From the NCBI RefSeq assembly GCF_001423845.1, contig NZ_LMPM01000003.1, positions 186,001 to 250,000 on the forward strand: a DNA stretch of 64,000 nt. Reading direction: 5' to 3'. The position numbers were made by a program, and so were the translations under genes. Shown here piece after piece: positions 20,380 to 28,770 of this stretch. Under the pieces are notes generated by a model. It was given only the letters and a program-made list of their open reading frames with translations, was not told the DNA's origin and made no database searches. Position 1 is the first letter of the stretch. Every line of letters begins with the position of its first letter. The stretch comes from Sphingomonas sp. Leaf357 (GTDB lineage: Bacteria > Pseudomonadota > Alphaproteobacteria > Sphingomonadales > Sphingomonadaceae).

Positions 20380-21366
20380 ATGCCAGCATCGGATCACAGC
20401 CCCGCGACGCTCCTGCCCGGCAGCGCCGTCTTCCCGCACCGGCATCTGACCGGCATCGCGGGATTGATGCCGCACGAGATCACCTTCCTGCTCGACGAGG
20501 CCGAGCAATGGGTCGAGGCCAACCGCGCCAAGAAGCGCGACAAGCGCCTGCGTGGCCTCACGCAGATCAACGCCTTCTTCGAGAATTCCACCCGCACGCT
20601 GCTGTCGTTCGAGATCGCCGGCAAGCGGCTGCGCGCCGACGTCGTCAACATGCACGCCGCCCAGTCGAGCGTGAAGAAGGGCGAGACGCTGATCGATACG
20701 GCGATGACGTTGAACGCGATGCGCGCCGACGTGATCGTCATCCGGCACGGATCGTCGGGCGCGGTGCGGCTGATCGCCGACAAGGTCGATTGCCCGGTGT
20801 TGAACGCTGGCGACGGCGCGCACGAACACCCCACGCAGGCCTTGCTCGACGCGCTGACGATCCGCCGCCGTCGCGGCAGCATCCACAATCAGCGCGTGGT
20901 GATCTGCGGCGATCTGCTGCACAGCCGCGTCGCGCGGTCGAACATTCTCGCGCTCACCGCGCTTGCCGCCGAGGTGCGGGTGTGCGCGCCCTCCACGCTG
21001 ATGCCGGCCGGGATCGAGCGGATGGGCGTCACCCCATTCACCGATTTCGACGCCGCGCTGGAGGGTGCCGACGTGGTGATGATGCTGCGCCTGCAGAACG
21101 AGCGCATGGCCGGCGGCTTCGTCCCCTCCAACCGCGAATTCCACCTCCGCTACGGCCTGACCCTGAAGCGCCTCGCCAAGGCCCGGCCCGGCGCGCTGGT
21201 GATGCATCCCGGCCCGATGAACCGCGGCGTCGAGATCGACAGCGCCGTCGCCGATCATGTCGATCAATCCGCGATCACCGAACAGGTCGAAATGGGCGTC
21301 GCGGTGCGCATGGCTTGCCTCGACGTGCTGACCCGCCGCGCGCGTGGCGTGAAGGGCTGGGCATGA
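20380..21366 (+). CDS. pyrB: Aspartate carbamoyltransferase catalytic subunit
   Basis: A 328-residue ATCase. The carbamoyl-phosphate site is in [13 protein letters not shown], and [14 protein letters not shown] and [12 protein letters not shown] are the other family signatures. It catalyses the committed step of pyrimidine synthesis. Its stop overlaps the start of the dihydroorotase-like gene by four bases (ATGA). That is the arrangement seen in bacteria whose ATCase forms a complex with an inactive dihydroorotase homologue. The first ATG that gives normal length is at 20380; no strong Shine-Dalgarno is visible. Confidence 0.96.
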   Translation: MPASDHSPATLLPGSAVFPHRHLTGIAGLMPHEITFLLDEAEQWVEANRAKKRDKRLRGLTQINAFFENSTRTLLSFEIAGKRLRADVVNMHAAQSSVKKGETLIDTAMTLNAMRADVIVIRHGSSGAVRLIADKVDCPVLNAGDGAHEHPTQALLDALTIRRRRGSIHNQRVVICGDLLHSRVARSNILALTALAAEVRVCAPSTLMPAGIERMGVTPFTDFDAALEGADVVMMLRLQNERMAGGFVPSNREFHLRYGLTLKRLAKARPGALVMHPGPMNRGVEIDSAVADHVDQSAITEQVEMGVAVRMACLDVLTRRARGVKGWA

Positions 21367-22589
21367 TCCGCGACGTCGCCCTGCTCAACGCCGATCTCGT
21401 ATGCCCCACCGGCGGGAGCAGCACGGGCGGCGTGCTCGTGCTCGACGGAGTCATCGCCGCGACCGGCGTGTTCGAACTGCCCGACGGCGTCGCGACGATC
21501 GACTGCAAGGGCAAGACGCTCGCCCCCGCGATCGTCGATCTCGGCGTATTCACGATCGACATTCCCGCCTTCCACGCCGGCGGCGTCGTCCGCGTCGGGC
21601 TGATGCCGGATCAGACGCCGGTGCTCGACGAACCGGGCGTGGTGCAGCGCGCGGCGCTGATCGGCCGGCCGGGCCTGTGGATCCACCCGATCGCGGCGGC
21701 GACCCGTGCGCTGGCCGGCAAGGATCTGGCCGAAATGGCGATGAACGCGGCGGCGGGCGCGAAGGCGGTCGGCACTGGCGAACGCTGGATCGCGGACTCG
21801 GGCGTGATGCGCAAGGTGCTGGCCTATGCCGGCGATCTCGGGCTCACCGTGATCGCGCAGGCCGAAGATGCCGGCATCCTGGGCAATGCCGTCGCGACGG
21901 CGGGCGAGACGGCGACCCGGATGGGCCTGCCCTCCGCCCCCGCCCTCGCCGAGCCGCTGGCCATCGCGCGCGACCTGATGCTGGCCGAGGAGACGGGCGC
22001 GAAGCTGCATTTCCGCCAGGTGACCACGGCCGCCGGTTTCGACCTGATCCGCGCGGCCAAAAGGCGTGGCGTCCACGTCACCTGCGGCATCACGCCGGCG
22101 CATCTGTTGCTGTCGGACATCGCGATGACCGACTTCCGCACCTTCTCGCATGTGTCGCCGCCGCTGCGCGACGAAAGCGATCGTCAGGCGTGCCTCGCCG
22201 CCCTGGCCGACGGAACGATCGATGTGCTGTGTTCGGGCCACGACCCGCGCGGGCCGGAGGAGAAGCGCCTGCCGTTCGCGGATTCGGCCAATGGCATGGC
22301 CGGCGCGGGGACTCTGCTCGCGCTTTCGCTGGGTATGGTCCGCGATGGCCTGATCACCGTGGAACGGCTGGTGACGATGCTGTCGGCCACGCCGGCGCGC
22401 ATCATGGGTCTCGAAACCGGCACGCTGGCAGTGGGCATGCCCGCCGATCTGATGCTGTTCGATGCCGGTGCGCCGTGGCTGATCGACGGCGACAAGATGG
22501 TCGCGTTGGCCGGCAACACGCCGTTCGACGGACTGCCGGTGCAGGGCAAGGTGCTGCGCCTGTGGAAGGGCGGAACGGCGCTGATTTAG
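21363..22589 (+). CDS. pyrC: Dihydroorotase homologue lacking the metal-binding HxH (likely structural partner of PyrB)
   Basis: A 408-residue amidohydrolase-fold protein of the dihydroorotase family. Active enzymes have a VDLHVHLR-type motif just after the first beta barrel; here the aligned stretch is [10 protein letters not shown], with Gly61 and Phe63 in place of the two histidines. The late TDHAPH-type motif is also altered ([15 protein letters not shown]). It is therefore probably not catalytic. In Pseudomonas-type pyrimidine operons an inactive homologue (pyrC', PyrX) is needed for assembly of ATCase. The overlap with pyrB supports that role. A functional pyrC would then lie elsewhere in the genome. 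Confidence 0.85.
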   Translation: MIRDVALLNADLVCPTGGSSTGGVLVLDGVIAATGVFELPDGVATIDCKGKTLAPAIVDLGVFTIDIPAFHAGGVVRVGLMPDQTPVLDEPGVVQRAALIGRPGLWIHPIAAATRALAGKDLAEMAMNAAAGAKAVGTGERWIADSGVMRKVLAYAGDLGLTVIAQAEDAGILGNAVATAGETATRMGLPSAPALAEPLAIARDLMLAEETGAKLHFRQVTTAAGFDLIRAAKRRGVHVTCGITPAHLLLSDIAMTDFRTFSHVSPPLRDESDRQACLAALADGTIDVLCSGHDPRGPEEKRLPFADSANGMAGAGTLLALSLGMVRDGLITVERLVTMLSATPARIMGLETGTLAVGMPADLMLFDAGAPWLIDGDKMVALAGNTPFDGLPVQGKVLRLWKGGTALI

Positions 22590-22633
22590 CCCGCGCGCTT
22601 GTCAAAGATTTACACCGCCCGCATCACGAAACA

Positions 22634-22719
22634 CCGTCCGTCCTGAGCCTGTCGAAGGACTGCCTTTCTTCTCGACGGTCGAAAGAAGGACAGTGCTTCG
22701 ACAAGCTCAGCACGGACGG
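22634..22719. repeat. Intergenic inverted repeat, CTGAGCCTGTCGAAGGAC family
   Basis: Left arm CCGTCCGTCCTGAGCCTGTC and right arm GACAAGCTCAGCACGGACGG are near-perfect inverted copies about 45 bases apart. The same element recurs at 26671-26757 and a shorter one at 2855-2921. It lies between convergent genes. Confidence 0.85.
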
Positions 22720-22729
22720 TTGAATTTGC

Positions 22730-24196
22730 TTATTTCTTAACGGGCTTGGCCGCGACCTTCGCCGGAGCAGCGGCCTTGACCGCAACCGGAGCCTTGGCCG
22801 CCGTCGGGGCCTTGACCACCGCAACCGTCTTCACCGCCGCCGGAGCCTTGATCCACGCCGGAGTGCTGTCCCCGGCGCCGGTGCGCACGAAGCAATGGCC
22901 GCCCTTGGCGCGATAGCTGCGGCAGGTCTTGTCCGCGTCTTCGCGGGTGAACCCGCCGACCGACAGGCGATAGAAATTCCCGCTCTTGCCCGCGAACTGC
23001 GCACCCGACGGCGCACGGCCACCGAAGTGCGAGACGCGGCTGGCGCGGCCCCAGGCGTCCTTCGCGACGGCGGCGTTCTCGAACGCGCCGAGCTGGACGA
23101 AATAACCGCCCTTGGCCGAGCCCACGGCCGCGCCGACCGGAGCCGCCTTGGCCTTGGGTACCACGAAGGCGCTGGTCGCCGTCCTGGATTTGGCGACGAA
23201 GACATTGGCGATGGCCGCACCCGGCGCGCTCTCGCGCTTGGCGGGCACGGTGTTCACCGCGCGGGCCGGCAGAAGCTGGACGATCTCGCGACGCGGCGCG
23301 AAGCTGACGCTCGACACCGAAGCCATCACCGGCACCGGCTCGGCGGCTGGCGCAACGACCGGCGTGCCCATCGCGGCGGCGACCGCCGTCGCTTCGGGCT
23401 GCGCCTTGGGCATGAAGGTATCGACCGGCACGGCCGCGGCGACCGCGACGGTCTTGTTGCTGTTCAGCGCCAGCGCGACCGGCTGGCCGGGATCGACCAC
23501 CGGCGTCACGCCAAGCAGCGAGGCGACCTGATCGGACGCCGATTTCGGATTGGCGAAGGCGGCCCATTGCAGGATGCGCGCGTCGAGATCGCCCGGCGCG
23601 ACGTCCATCGCCGCGACGGTCTTGGCGTCCTGCCAGCGACCGGCAAGCGCGAGCGACAGCGCGAAATTCTGCCGCGTCTTGGCGTCGGCGTCGGGTGCGC
23701 GCACCGCCGGGCCGAGCAACTCGACCGCACCGCCCGGATCGCCGGCCAGCGCCATCGCCAGCCCGCGATCGCTTACCGGGATCGTCGCTGCATTGGCGTC
23801 GAGCGTGTGACGAGCGCCGTCCCAATTGCCCTCGGCGATTTCCGCCAGCGCAAGGTTCAGCGCAGCCTTGCCGTTGGTCGGATCCAGCACCAGCGCATCG
23901 CTGAATGCCGCGTGTGCCGAGGTGAAGCGACCCGCCTTGAGATAGGCCTGGCCCAGGATCAGGCGATAGGCGACGACGGCGGGATCGTAGCTGACCGCCG
24001 CTTCGCCGAACTTCACCGCCGCCAGCGCATCGTCACCGGCCAGCGCCTTGCGGGCGGAATCGAATTGCTTGCGCGCCATCTTGGTCGGATCGGACGCACC
24101 GGCATAGGCGCTGCCGCCCGCACCGACGATCGCGGTCATCGTGCCGGCAAAGGCGAGAGAGGACAGTCCCAAGGCGAGGAGTGCGCGGGTCTTCAT
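22730..24196 (-). CDS. Exported tetratricopeptide and SPOR-domain protein
   Basis: A 488-residue protein with a signal peptide (about residues 1-32, ending GGSAYAG). Residues about 40-230 are TPR-like helical repeats (for example LGQAYLKAGRFTSAHAAFSDALVLDP). A long Ala/Pro/Val-rich linker follows. The SPOR domain spans about residues 365-440 (GGYFVQLGAFENAAVAKDAW ... FYRLSVGGFTREDADKTC). SPOR domains bind denuded peptidoglycan at division septa. The end is another low-complexity Ala/Lys/Val tail. It lies immediately downstream of the ParA-partner gene, and a second SPOR protein flanks the cluster on the other side, so a role in envelope or division organisation is likely (inference). Confidence 0.87.
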   Translation of the reverse strand: MKTRALLALGLSSLAFAGTMTAIVGAGGSAYAGASDPTKMARKQFDSARKALAGDDALAAVKFGEAAVSYDPAVVAYRLILGQAYLKAGRFTSAHAAFSDALVLDPTNGKAALNLALAEIAEGNWDGARHTLDANAATIPVSDRGLAMALAGDPGGAVELLGPAVRAPDADAKTRQNFALSLALAGRWQDAKTVAAMDVAPGDLDARILQWAAFANPKSASDQVASLLGVTPVVDPGQPVALALNSNKTVAVAAAVPVDTFMPKAQPEATAVAAAMGTPVVAPAAEPVPVMASVSSVSFAPRREIVQLLPARAVNTVPAKRESAPGAAIANVFVAKSRTATSAFVVPKAKAAPVGAAVGSAKGGYFVQLGAFENAAVAKDAWGRASRVSHFGGRAPSGAQFAGKSGNFYRLSVGGFTREDADKTCRSYRAKGGHCFVRTGAGDSTPAWIKAPAAVKTVAVVKAPTAAKAPVAVKAAAPAKVAAKPVKK

Positions 24197-24215
24197 CGGA
24201 AAAATCCCTATTCGA

Positions 24216-24797
24216 TCACTTGCCAGCCCGGTTCGGAACCTGGCTCGCTAGCTCGGCAACATCGGGTAAAGTGGTTAAGAAAGCGTCTAACGCCTCGGTG
24301 ACGAGCATCTGCGCCGAGCGCTTCTCGAGCGCACTGGCCAGCCGCAGCAGCAGGTGGCGCTCCGCATCCAGACGCAGCGTGAAGGCAGATTTCGCCGCGC
24401 CCTTGTGATGCGCGCGCGTCTCGCGCCCGATCCGCGTCGCGGTGGCGACGGATACCGATTTCCGCACCGGCTGTTCTTCGACCGGCGCGGGCGGCTCGAT
24501 GGCGATCTGAGCCTTCGCAACCACCGGAGCCTTGGCGGCGACCGGTTTCTCCACGGCCGGAGCGGCCAATTCTTCCTGCAACGCTTCGCGCTGCAGCAGC
24601 ACCGGCGGCACGGCGGCAACGACCGGCTCGGGTGCCGGCTCGGCTTCGCCCATGTCGTTCCAGCCGAGATCGTCATGCACGCTCTGCGGCGCACCGAAGC
24701 CGCCGAAACCTTGCGGGCGCATCGCCGGACGGGCGGTGCCCTTGCGCGCAAGCAGGGTGGAGGACAGCGAAGCGAGCGGTTTCTGGGTTCTCATCAT
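24216..24797 (-). CDS. ParA-associated small protein, proline-rich with C-terminal helical domain
   Basis: About 193 residues. The N-terminal two thirds are low complexity (Ala/Pro/Val/Glu). The C-terminal part, about residues 135-185, contains AFTLRLDAERHLLLRLASALEKRSAQMLVTEALDAFL, which looks like a ribbon-helix-helix or similar short DNA-binding/dimerisation fold. It lies 13 bases after the ParA-like gene on the same strand; such small partners commonly recruit or regulate ParA ATPases. I cannot name the family. Double ATG at 24797/24794 with GGAG upstream. Confidence 0.75.
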   Translation of the reverse strand: MMRTQKPLASLSSTLLARKGTARPAMRPQGFGGFGAPQSVHDDLGWNDMGEAEPAPEPVVAAVPPVLLQREALQEELAAPAVEKPVAAKAPVVAKAQIAIEPPAPVEEQPVRKSVSVATATRIGRETRAHHKGAAKSAFTLRLDAERHLLLRLASALEKRSAQMLVTEALDAFLTTLPDVAELASQVPNRAGK

Positions 24798-24810
24798 GTG
24801 CCCGCGCTCC

Positions 24811-25524
24811 TCAGCTGACGACCCGGCGACCGAAGCCACCTGCGGCGGTGCGCTGCGGCACATAAGTGTTGGCGCCCGGCGCCGAGAACACGGTGCGGCG
24901 GAAATTCTTCTCCAGGCGATCGGAGATGTACGACCACAGCGCCTGCACCTCCTGCGCCGATCGGCTCTTAGGGTCGCATTCCATCACGGTGCGCCCATCG
25001 ATCATCGAGGCGGCGAAATCGGTGCGGTGGTGGATCGTCACCGGCGCGACCGTGCCGTGCTGCGACAGCGCGACGGCGGCTTCGGACGTGATCTTGGCCT
25101 TCGGCGTGGCGCCGTTGACGACGAACAGCAACGGCTTGCCGGCGCGCTCGCACAGGTCGACCGTGGCGCCCACGGCGCGCAGATCGTGCGGCGACGGGCG
25201 CGTCGGGATCACGATCAGCTCGGCCACCGCGATCACGCTCTGGATCGCCATCGTGATCGCCGGGGGCGTATCGATCATGGCGAGCTTGAATCCCTGCTGG
25301 CGCAGCACCTCAAGATCGGCGGCAAGCCGCGCGACGGTGGTCTGGGCGAAGGCGGGATATTCCGCGCCGCGCTCGTTCCACCAATCGGACAGCGACCCCT
25401 GCGGATCGATGTCGATCAGCACGACCGGGCCGGCCCCGGCCAGCTGTGCCTGGACGGCCAGGTGTCCGGATAGCGTGGTCTTTCCGGACCCGCCTTTTTG
25501 TGATGCCATCGCGAGAACGCGCAT
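24811..25524 (-). CDS. ParA/MinD-superfamily ATPase
   Basis: A 237-residue ATPase with the deviant Walker A KGGSGKTT at residues 10-17, Walker A' region VVLIDIDPQGSLSDWW and a switch region MIDTPPAIT. It is the standard length for chromosomal or orphan ParA proteins. Because parB and gid genes are absent nearby, it is probably not the chromosome-segregation ParA but an orphan that positions another cargo such as a protein cluster or septal factor. The chosen ATG at 25524 has GGGA just upstream. It heads a two-gene operon with its small partner. Confidence 0.88.
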   Translation of the reverse strand: MRVLAMASQKGGSGKTTLSGHLAVQAQLAGAGPVVLIDIDPQGSLSDWWNERGAEYPAFAQTTVARLAADLEVLRQQGFKLAMIDTPPAITMAIQSVIAVAELIVIPTRPSPHDLRAVGATVDLCERAGKPLLFVVNGATPKAKITSEAAVALSQHGTVAPVTIHHRTDFAASMIDGRTVMECDPKSRSAQEVQALWSYISDRLEKNFRRTVFSAPGANTYVPQRTAAGGFGRRVVS

Positions 25525-25690
25525 GTGTCCCAAGAACTCCCCAATTCGAGCCTGGGAGATCGCACGGCACCTCTCAAGAAGACGTTAACGCCGTAACGGA
25601 AGGCGGCGCGGGCGGGTTGCGCTAACGATCCGTTTACCATCCTCCCGATAGGGAAGCGCCATGACGGAATTTTCGGATGCGGGAACATTC

Positions 25691-26650
25691 ATGCCCAAGC
25701 GCGTATCTCTGCTGGCTCTCGGTCTCGCCGCCCTGATCACGACGACGTCCGGCACGGCGCTGGCCGACGTCAAACATGGCATCGACCTGTGGAATCAGGG
25801 CGATTATCGCAAGGCGGCGGAGGAATGGCGCACCGCCGCGATCGCCGGCGATGCGCAGGCACAGTTCAACCTGGGTCAGGCCTACAAGCTCGGCCGTGGC
25901 GTGCCGACCGACATGCCGATGGCCGAAAGCTGGTATCGCAAGGCCGCGTTGCAAGGCCTGCCGCAGGCCGAGGTGAATTACGGTCTGGCGCTGTTCGATC
26001 GCGGCGACCGCGCCGGTGCGCTGCCCTGGCTGGAAAAGGCGGTGGCGCGCGGCGAACCGCGCGCGCAACTCGTGCTCGGCACGATGCTCTTCAACGGCGA
26101 CGGCGTGTCGCGCGACTATCCCCGCGCTTACGCGCTGATGGTCCGCTCGTCCGCCGCGAACGTCCCCTCCGCCTCGAAAGTGCTCGCGCAGATGGACCAA
26201 TACGTCCCACTCGCCGACCGACAGCAAGGCATGATCCTCGCCCGCCAATACGAAGCGAACGCGCAACGCACCGATCTGCCGGCGCCGGAAATCGCCGGTC
26301 AGGGCAATGACAATGCAATGCGTGCGACCGAACTTCCGGCATCCAGTTACGAGGTGAGCAATCGCCAACCCGCCCCGCGCGCCGCGCCGCCACGCCCGGT
26401 CGCGACGGCTCGCGTCGCTTCCGCACCTCCCGCGCCAAGCGGCAACTGGCGCGTCCAGCTGGGCGCTTTCGGCGACCCCGCGAACGCGCGCAAATTGTGG
26501 ACGCAGGTCGACGGCAAGTTTGCCGGTCGCACACCTTATTACGTCAAATCGGGTGCCCTCACCCGTTTGCTCGTCGGCCCCTATGCGACGAATGCCGAAG
26601 CAGCGCGCGCCTGCGCCGCGATCAAACCCTGCGTACCGACCGGAGGCTGA
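25691..26650 (+). CDS. Exported Sel1/TPR-repeat protein with C-terminal SPOR domain
   Basis: A 319-residue protein with a signal peptide (about residues 1-26). Residues 30-170 contain Sel1-like repeats (AQAQFNLGQAYKLGRGVPTD, RAQLVLGTMLFNGDGVSRD). A Pro/Ala linker leads to a SPOR domain at the end (NWRVQLGAFGDPANARKLW ... TRLLVGPYATNAEAARAC). It should bind septal peptidoglycan in the periplasm. The ATG at 25691 follows GGGAACATTC. It is divergent from the ParA gene, and with the other SPOR protein it brackets that locus. Confidence 0.87.
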   Translation: MPKRVSLLALGLAALITTTSGTALADVKHGIDLWNQGDYRKAAEEWRTAAIAGDAQAQFNLGQAYKLGRGVPTDMPMAESWYRKAALQGLPQAEVNYGLALFDRGDRAGALPWLEKAVARGEPRAQLVLGTMLFNGDGVSRDYPRAYALMVRSSAANVPSASKVLAQMDQYVPLADRQQGMILARQYEANAQRTDLPAPEIAGQGNDNAMRATELPASSYEVSNRQPAPRAAPPRPVATARVASAPPAPSGNWRVQLGAFGDPANARKLWTQVDGKFAGRTPYYVKSGALTRLLVGPYATNAEAARACAAIKPCVPTGG

Positions 26651-26670
26651 GCCCAGCCCAGCCCATCACA

Positions 26671-26757
26671 CCGTCTGTCCTGAGCTTGTCGAAGGACTGT
26701 CTTTCTTGTCAACCGTCGAGAAGCAGGAGAGTGCTTCGACAAGCTCAGCACGGACGG
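26671..26757. repeat. Intergenic inverted repeat, CTGAGCTTGTCGAAGGAC family
   Basis: Left arm CCGTCTGTCCTGAGCTTGTC and right arm GACAAGCTCAGCACGGACGG. It is about 80% identical by eye to the copy at 22634-22719, including the central TTTCTTCTCGAC-like part. Confidence 0.85.
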
Positions 26758-26794
26758 GAAGTGTGGATGTGGCTTTCCAGATAGCTGCCTTCCT

Positions 26795-26875
26795 CGTCAC
26801 CCCAGCGACGGCTGGGGCCTCAAGCGGCAAACACGCGCCGATTGCCACGAGATCCCACCCTTCGCTGGGACGACG
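26795..26875. repeat. Intergenic inverted repeat, CGTCACCCCAGCGACGGCTGGGG family
   Basis: Arms CGTCACCCCAGCGACGGCTG and CCCTTCGCTGGGACGACG. It stands next to a member of a different repeat family (26671-26757), and the pair fills the gap between two convergent genes. Confidence 0.8.
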
Positions 26876-26889
26876 AATGGGTGGTCGGT

Positions 26890-27768
26890 TCACCCCAAAA
26901 CCCAATCCGCCCGCTTGATCCCCTGCGCATACAGCAACGCCGTCAGATCGTTGTGATCCACCCGCGCCGCCGCCGCCTGCGCCACGATCGGCTTGGCCCG
27001 GTACGCCACCCCAAGCCCGGCGCGCTCGATCATCGCCAGATCGTTCGCCCCGTCGCCCACCGCCAGCGTCGCCATGGCCGACAGCCCGCGCTCGGCGGTC
27101 GCGGCCAGCAGCGTTTCCAACTTGGTGTGCGATCCGACGATCGGCTTGGCGACCTTGCCCGTCAGCACGCCGCCCTCGATTAGCAGCCGGTTGGCGATCG
27201 CCCGATCGAACCCGATCGTTGCCGCCACCGGCTCGGCGAAGCGGGTGAAGCCGCCCGATACCAGCACGGTCAACGCGCCCCGCGCCTGCATCGTCCGCAC
27301 CAGAGCGGCGGCACCGGGCATGATCACCACGCGCTCCTTCAAACACGCCTCGATCGCCGCCTCGTCGAGATTCTCCAGCAGCGCCACGCGCGCATCCAGC
27401 GCCGCCTCGAAATCCAGTTCGCCGCGCATCGCGCGTTCGGTGATCTCGGCGATTTGCGGCTTGATGCCGGCATAATCTGCCAGTTCATCGATGCATTCGA
27501 CCGTGATCATCGTCGAATCCATGTCCGCGACGAGCAGCTTCTTCTCGCGGCCCGCCGCCTGCACCACCACGTCGCCCCCGGGGACCGCGCCTTCCAGCGC
27601 GGTGCGCGCAGCTTCGGGAAGTTCGGCGAAACTCAGGTCCGCCGCGAAGCCGTCGTCGATCCACGCCACCTCGCCCGGCGCGCAGCCGGCTTCGGCCAGC
27701 CGGTCGCGACACGAGGAAATATCGCCCCCGGAAAGCGTCCCCGGTGCTATCAACGTGGCAATGAACAT
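26890..27768 (-). CDS. serB: Phosphoserine phosphatase
   Basis: A 292-residue HAD-superfamily phosphatase catalysing the last step of serine synthesis. The nucleophile motif is DMDST at residues 82-86, motif II is [10 protein letters not shown], and motif III/IV is [10 protein letters not shown]. An N-terminal domain of about 75 residues precedes it, as in other proteobacterial SerB proteins. The ATG at 27768 has GGGAGGG five bases upstream. This start lies inside the first codons of the divergent miaA, so the two genes overlap head to head by eight bases. Confidence 0.95.
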   Translation of the reverse strand: MFIATLIAPGTLSGGDISSCRDRLAEAGCAPGEVAWIDDGFAADLSFAELPEAARTALEGAVPGGDVVVQAAGREKKLLVADMDSTMITVECIDELADYAGIKPQIAEITERAMRGELDFEAALDARVALLENLDEAAIEACLKERVVIMPGAAALVRTMQARGALTVLVSGGFTRFAEPVAATIGFDRAIANRLLIEGGVLTGKVAKPIVGSHTKLETLLAATAERGLSAMATLAVGDGANDLAMIERAGLGVAYRAKPIVAQAAAARVDHNDLTALLYAQGIKRADWVLG

Positions 27769-28687
27769 CGCAACCCTCCCGAAGCTGGCGCTCATCGCAG
27801 GGCCGACCGCCAGCGGCAAGTCCGCGCTGGCGATGGAATTGGCGGAAAGGCACGATGGCGTCGTCATCAATGCCGACAGCGCGCAGGTCTACGCCAACCT
27901 GCGCATCCTCTCCGCCCGCCCGAGCATCGCGGACGAGGCCCGCGTCCCGCACCGGTTGTTCGGCTATATCGACGGCGCGGAAAGCTGCTCCGCCGCGCGC
28001 TGGGCCGACGATGCCCGCGCCGCCATCACGGAGACGCACGGGCTGGGCAAACTGCCGATCCTCGTCGGCGGCACCGGGCTCTACATCCGCACCCTGCTCG
28101 ACGGCATCGCGCCGGTGCCGGAGATCGATCCGGCGATCCGCGAGCAGGTCCGTGCCCTGCCCGTCGCCGAGGCGCACGCGCAACTCCGGCATGCCGACGC
28201 GCAGGCCGCCGCCCGCCTGGCCCCCGCCGACACCACCCGCGTCGCCCGCGCCCTGGAGGTCGCCCGCTCCACCGGCCGCACGCTCGCCGAGTGGCAGGCG
28301 CACCGCGCGGGCGGCATCGCCGGGCAGGTTCACCTAATCCCCACCATCCTTTTGCCCGATCGGGACTGGCTGCTCACCCGTTGCGACATCCGCGCCGAAG
28401 CGATGCTGGAGGACGGCGCGGTCGCCGAAGTCGCGGCCTTGCTCGCACGCGACGATATCGCACCCAACCTCTCCGTACGTCGCGCGATCGGCGTGGCCGA
28501 GATTGCCGACTGGCTGACGGGTAAAACAACACGCGAACAAGCACTTGAGGCACTTCGCCTGGCCACACGCCAATACGCCAAGCGGCAGTTCACCTGGTTC
28601 CGCAATCAGCCGCCAGCCGATTGGCCCCGAATATTAGCGTCAGAAATTTCCAATTATATTGCTCAATACGATAGATTATTACAATAA
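27761..28687 (+). CDS. miaA: tRNA dimethylallyltransferase
   Basis: A 308-residue MiaA, which adds an isopentenyl group to A37 of tRNAs reading UNN codons. The P-loop is GPTASGKSA, followed by [20 protein letters not shown] (substrate tRNA contact) and [18 protein letters not shown]. The C-terminal helix has [14 protein letters not shown]. The start ATG overlaps that of serB on the other strand; no strong Shine-Dalgarno is visible. A GTG two codons earlier is an alternative. The final 25 codons are AT-rich compared with the rest. Confidence 0.95.
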   Translation: MNIATLPKLALIAGPTASGKSALAMELAERHDGVVINADSAQVYANLRILSARPSIADEARVPHRLFGYIDGAESCSAARWADDARAAITETHGLGKLPILVGGTGLYIRTLLDGIAPVPEIDPAIREQVRALPVAEAHAQLRHADAQAAARLAPADTTRVARALEVARSTGRTLAEWQAHRAGGIAGQVHLIPTILLPDRDWLLTRCDIRAEAMLEDGAVAEVAALLARDDIAPNLSVRRAIGVAEIADWLTGKTTREQALEALRLATRQYAKRQFTWFRNQPPADWPRILASEISNYIAQYDRLLQ

Positions 28688-28770
28688 TAACGCTTGACGC
28701 GTACGAATCATACGGGTAGCCGCACCCCCGCCAAGCCGCTATTGCAGCGCGGCATAGAAGGATTGTGACG

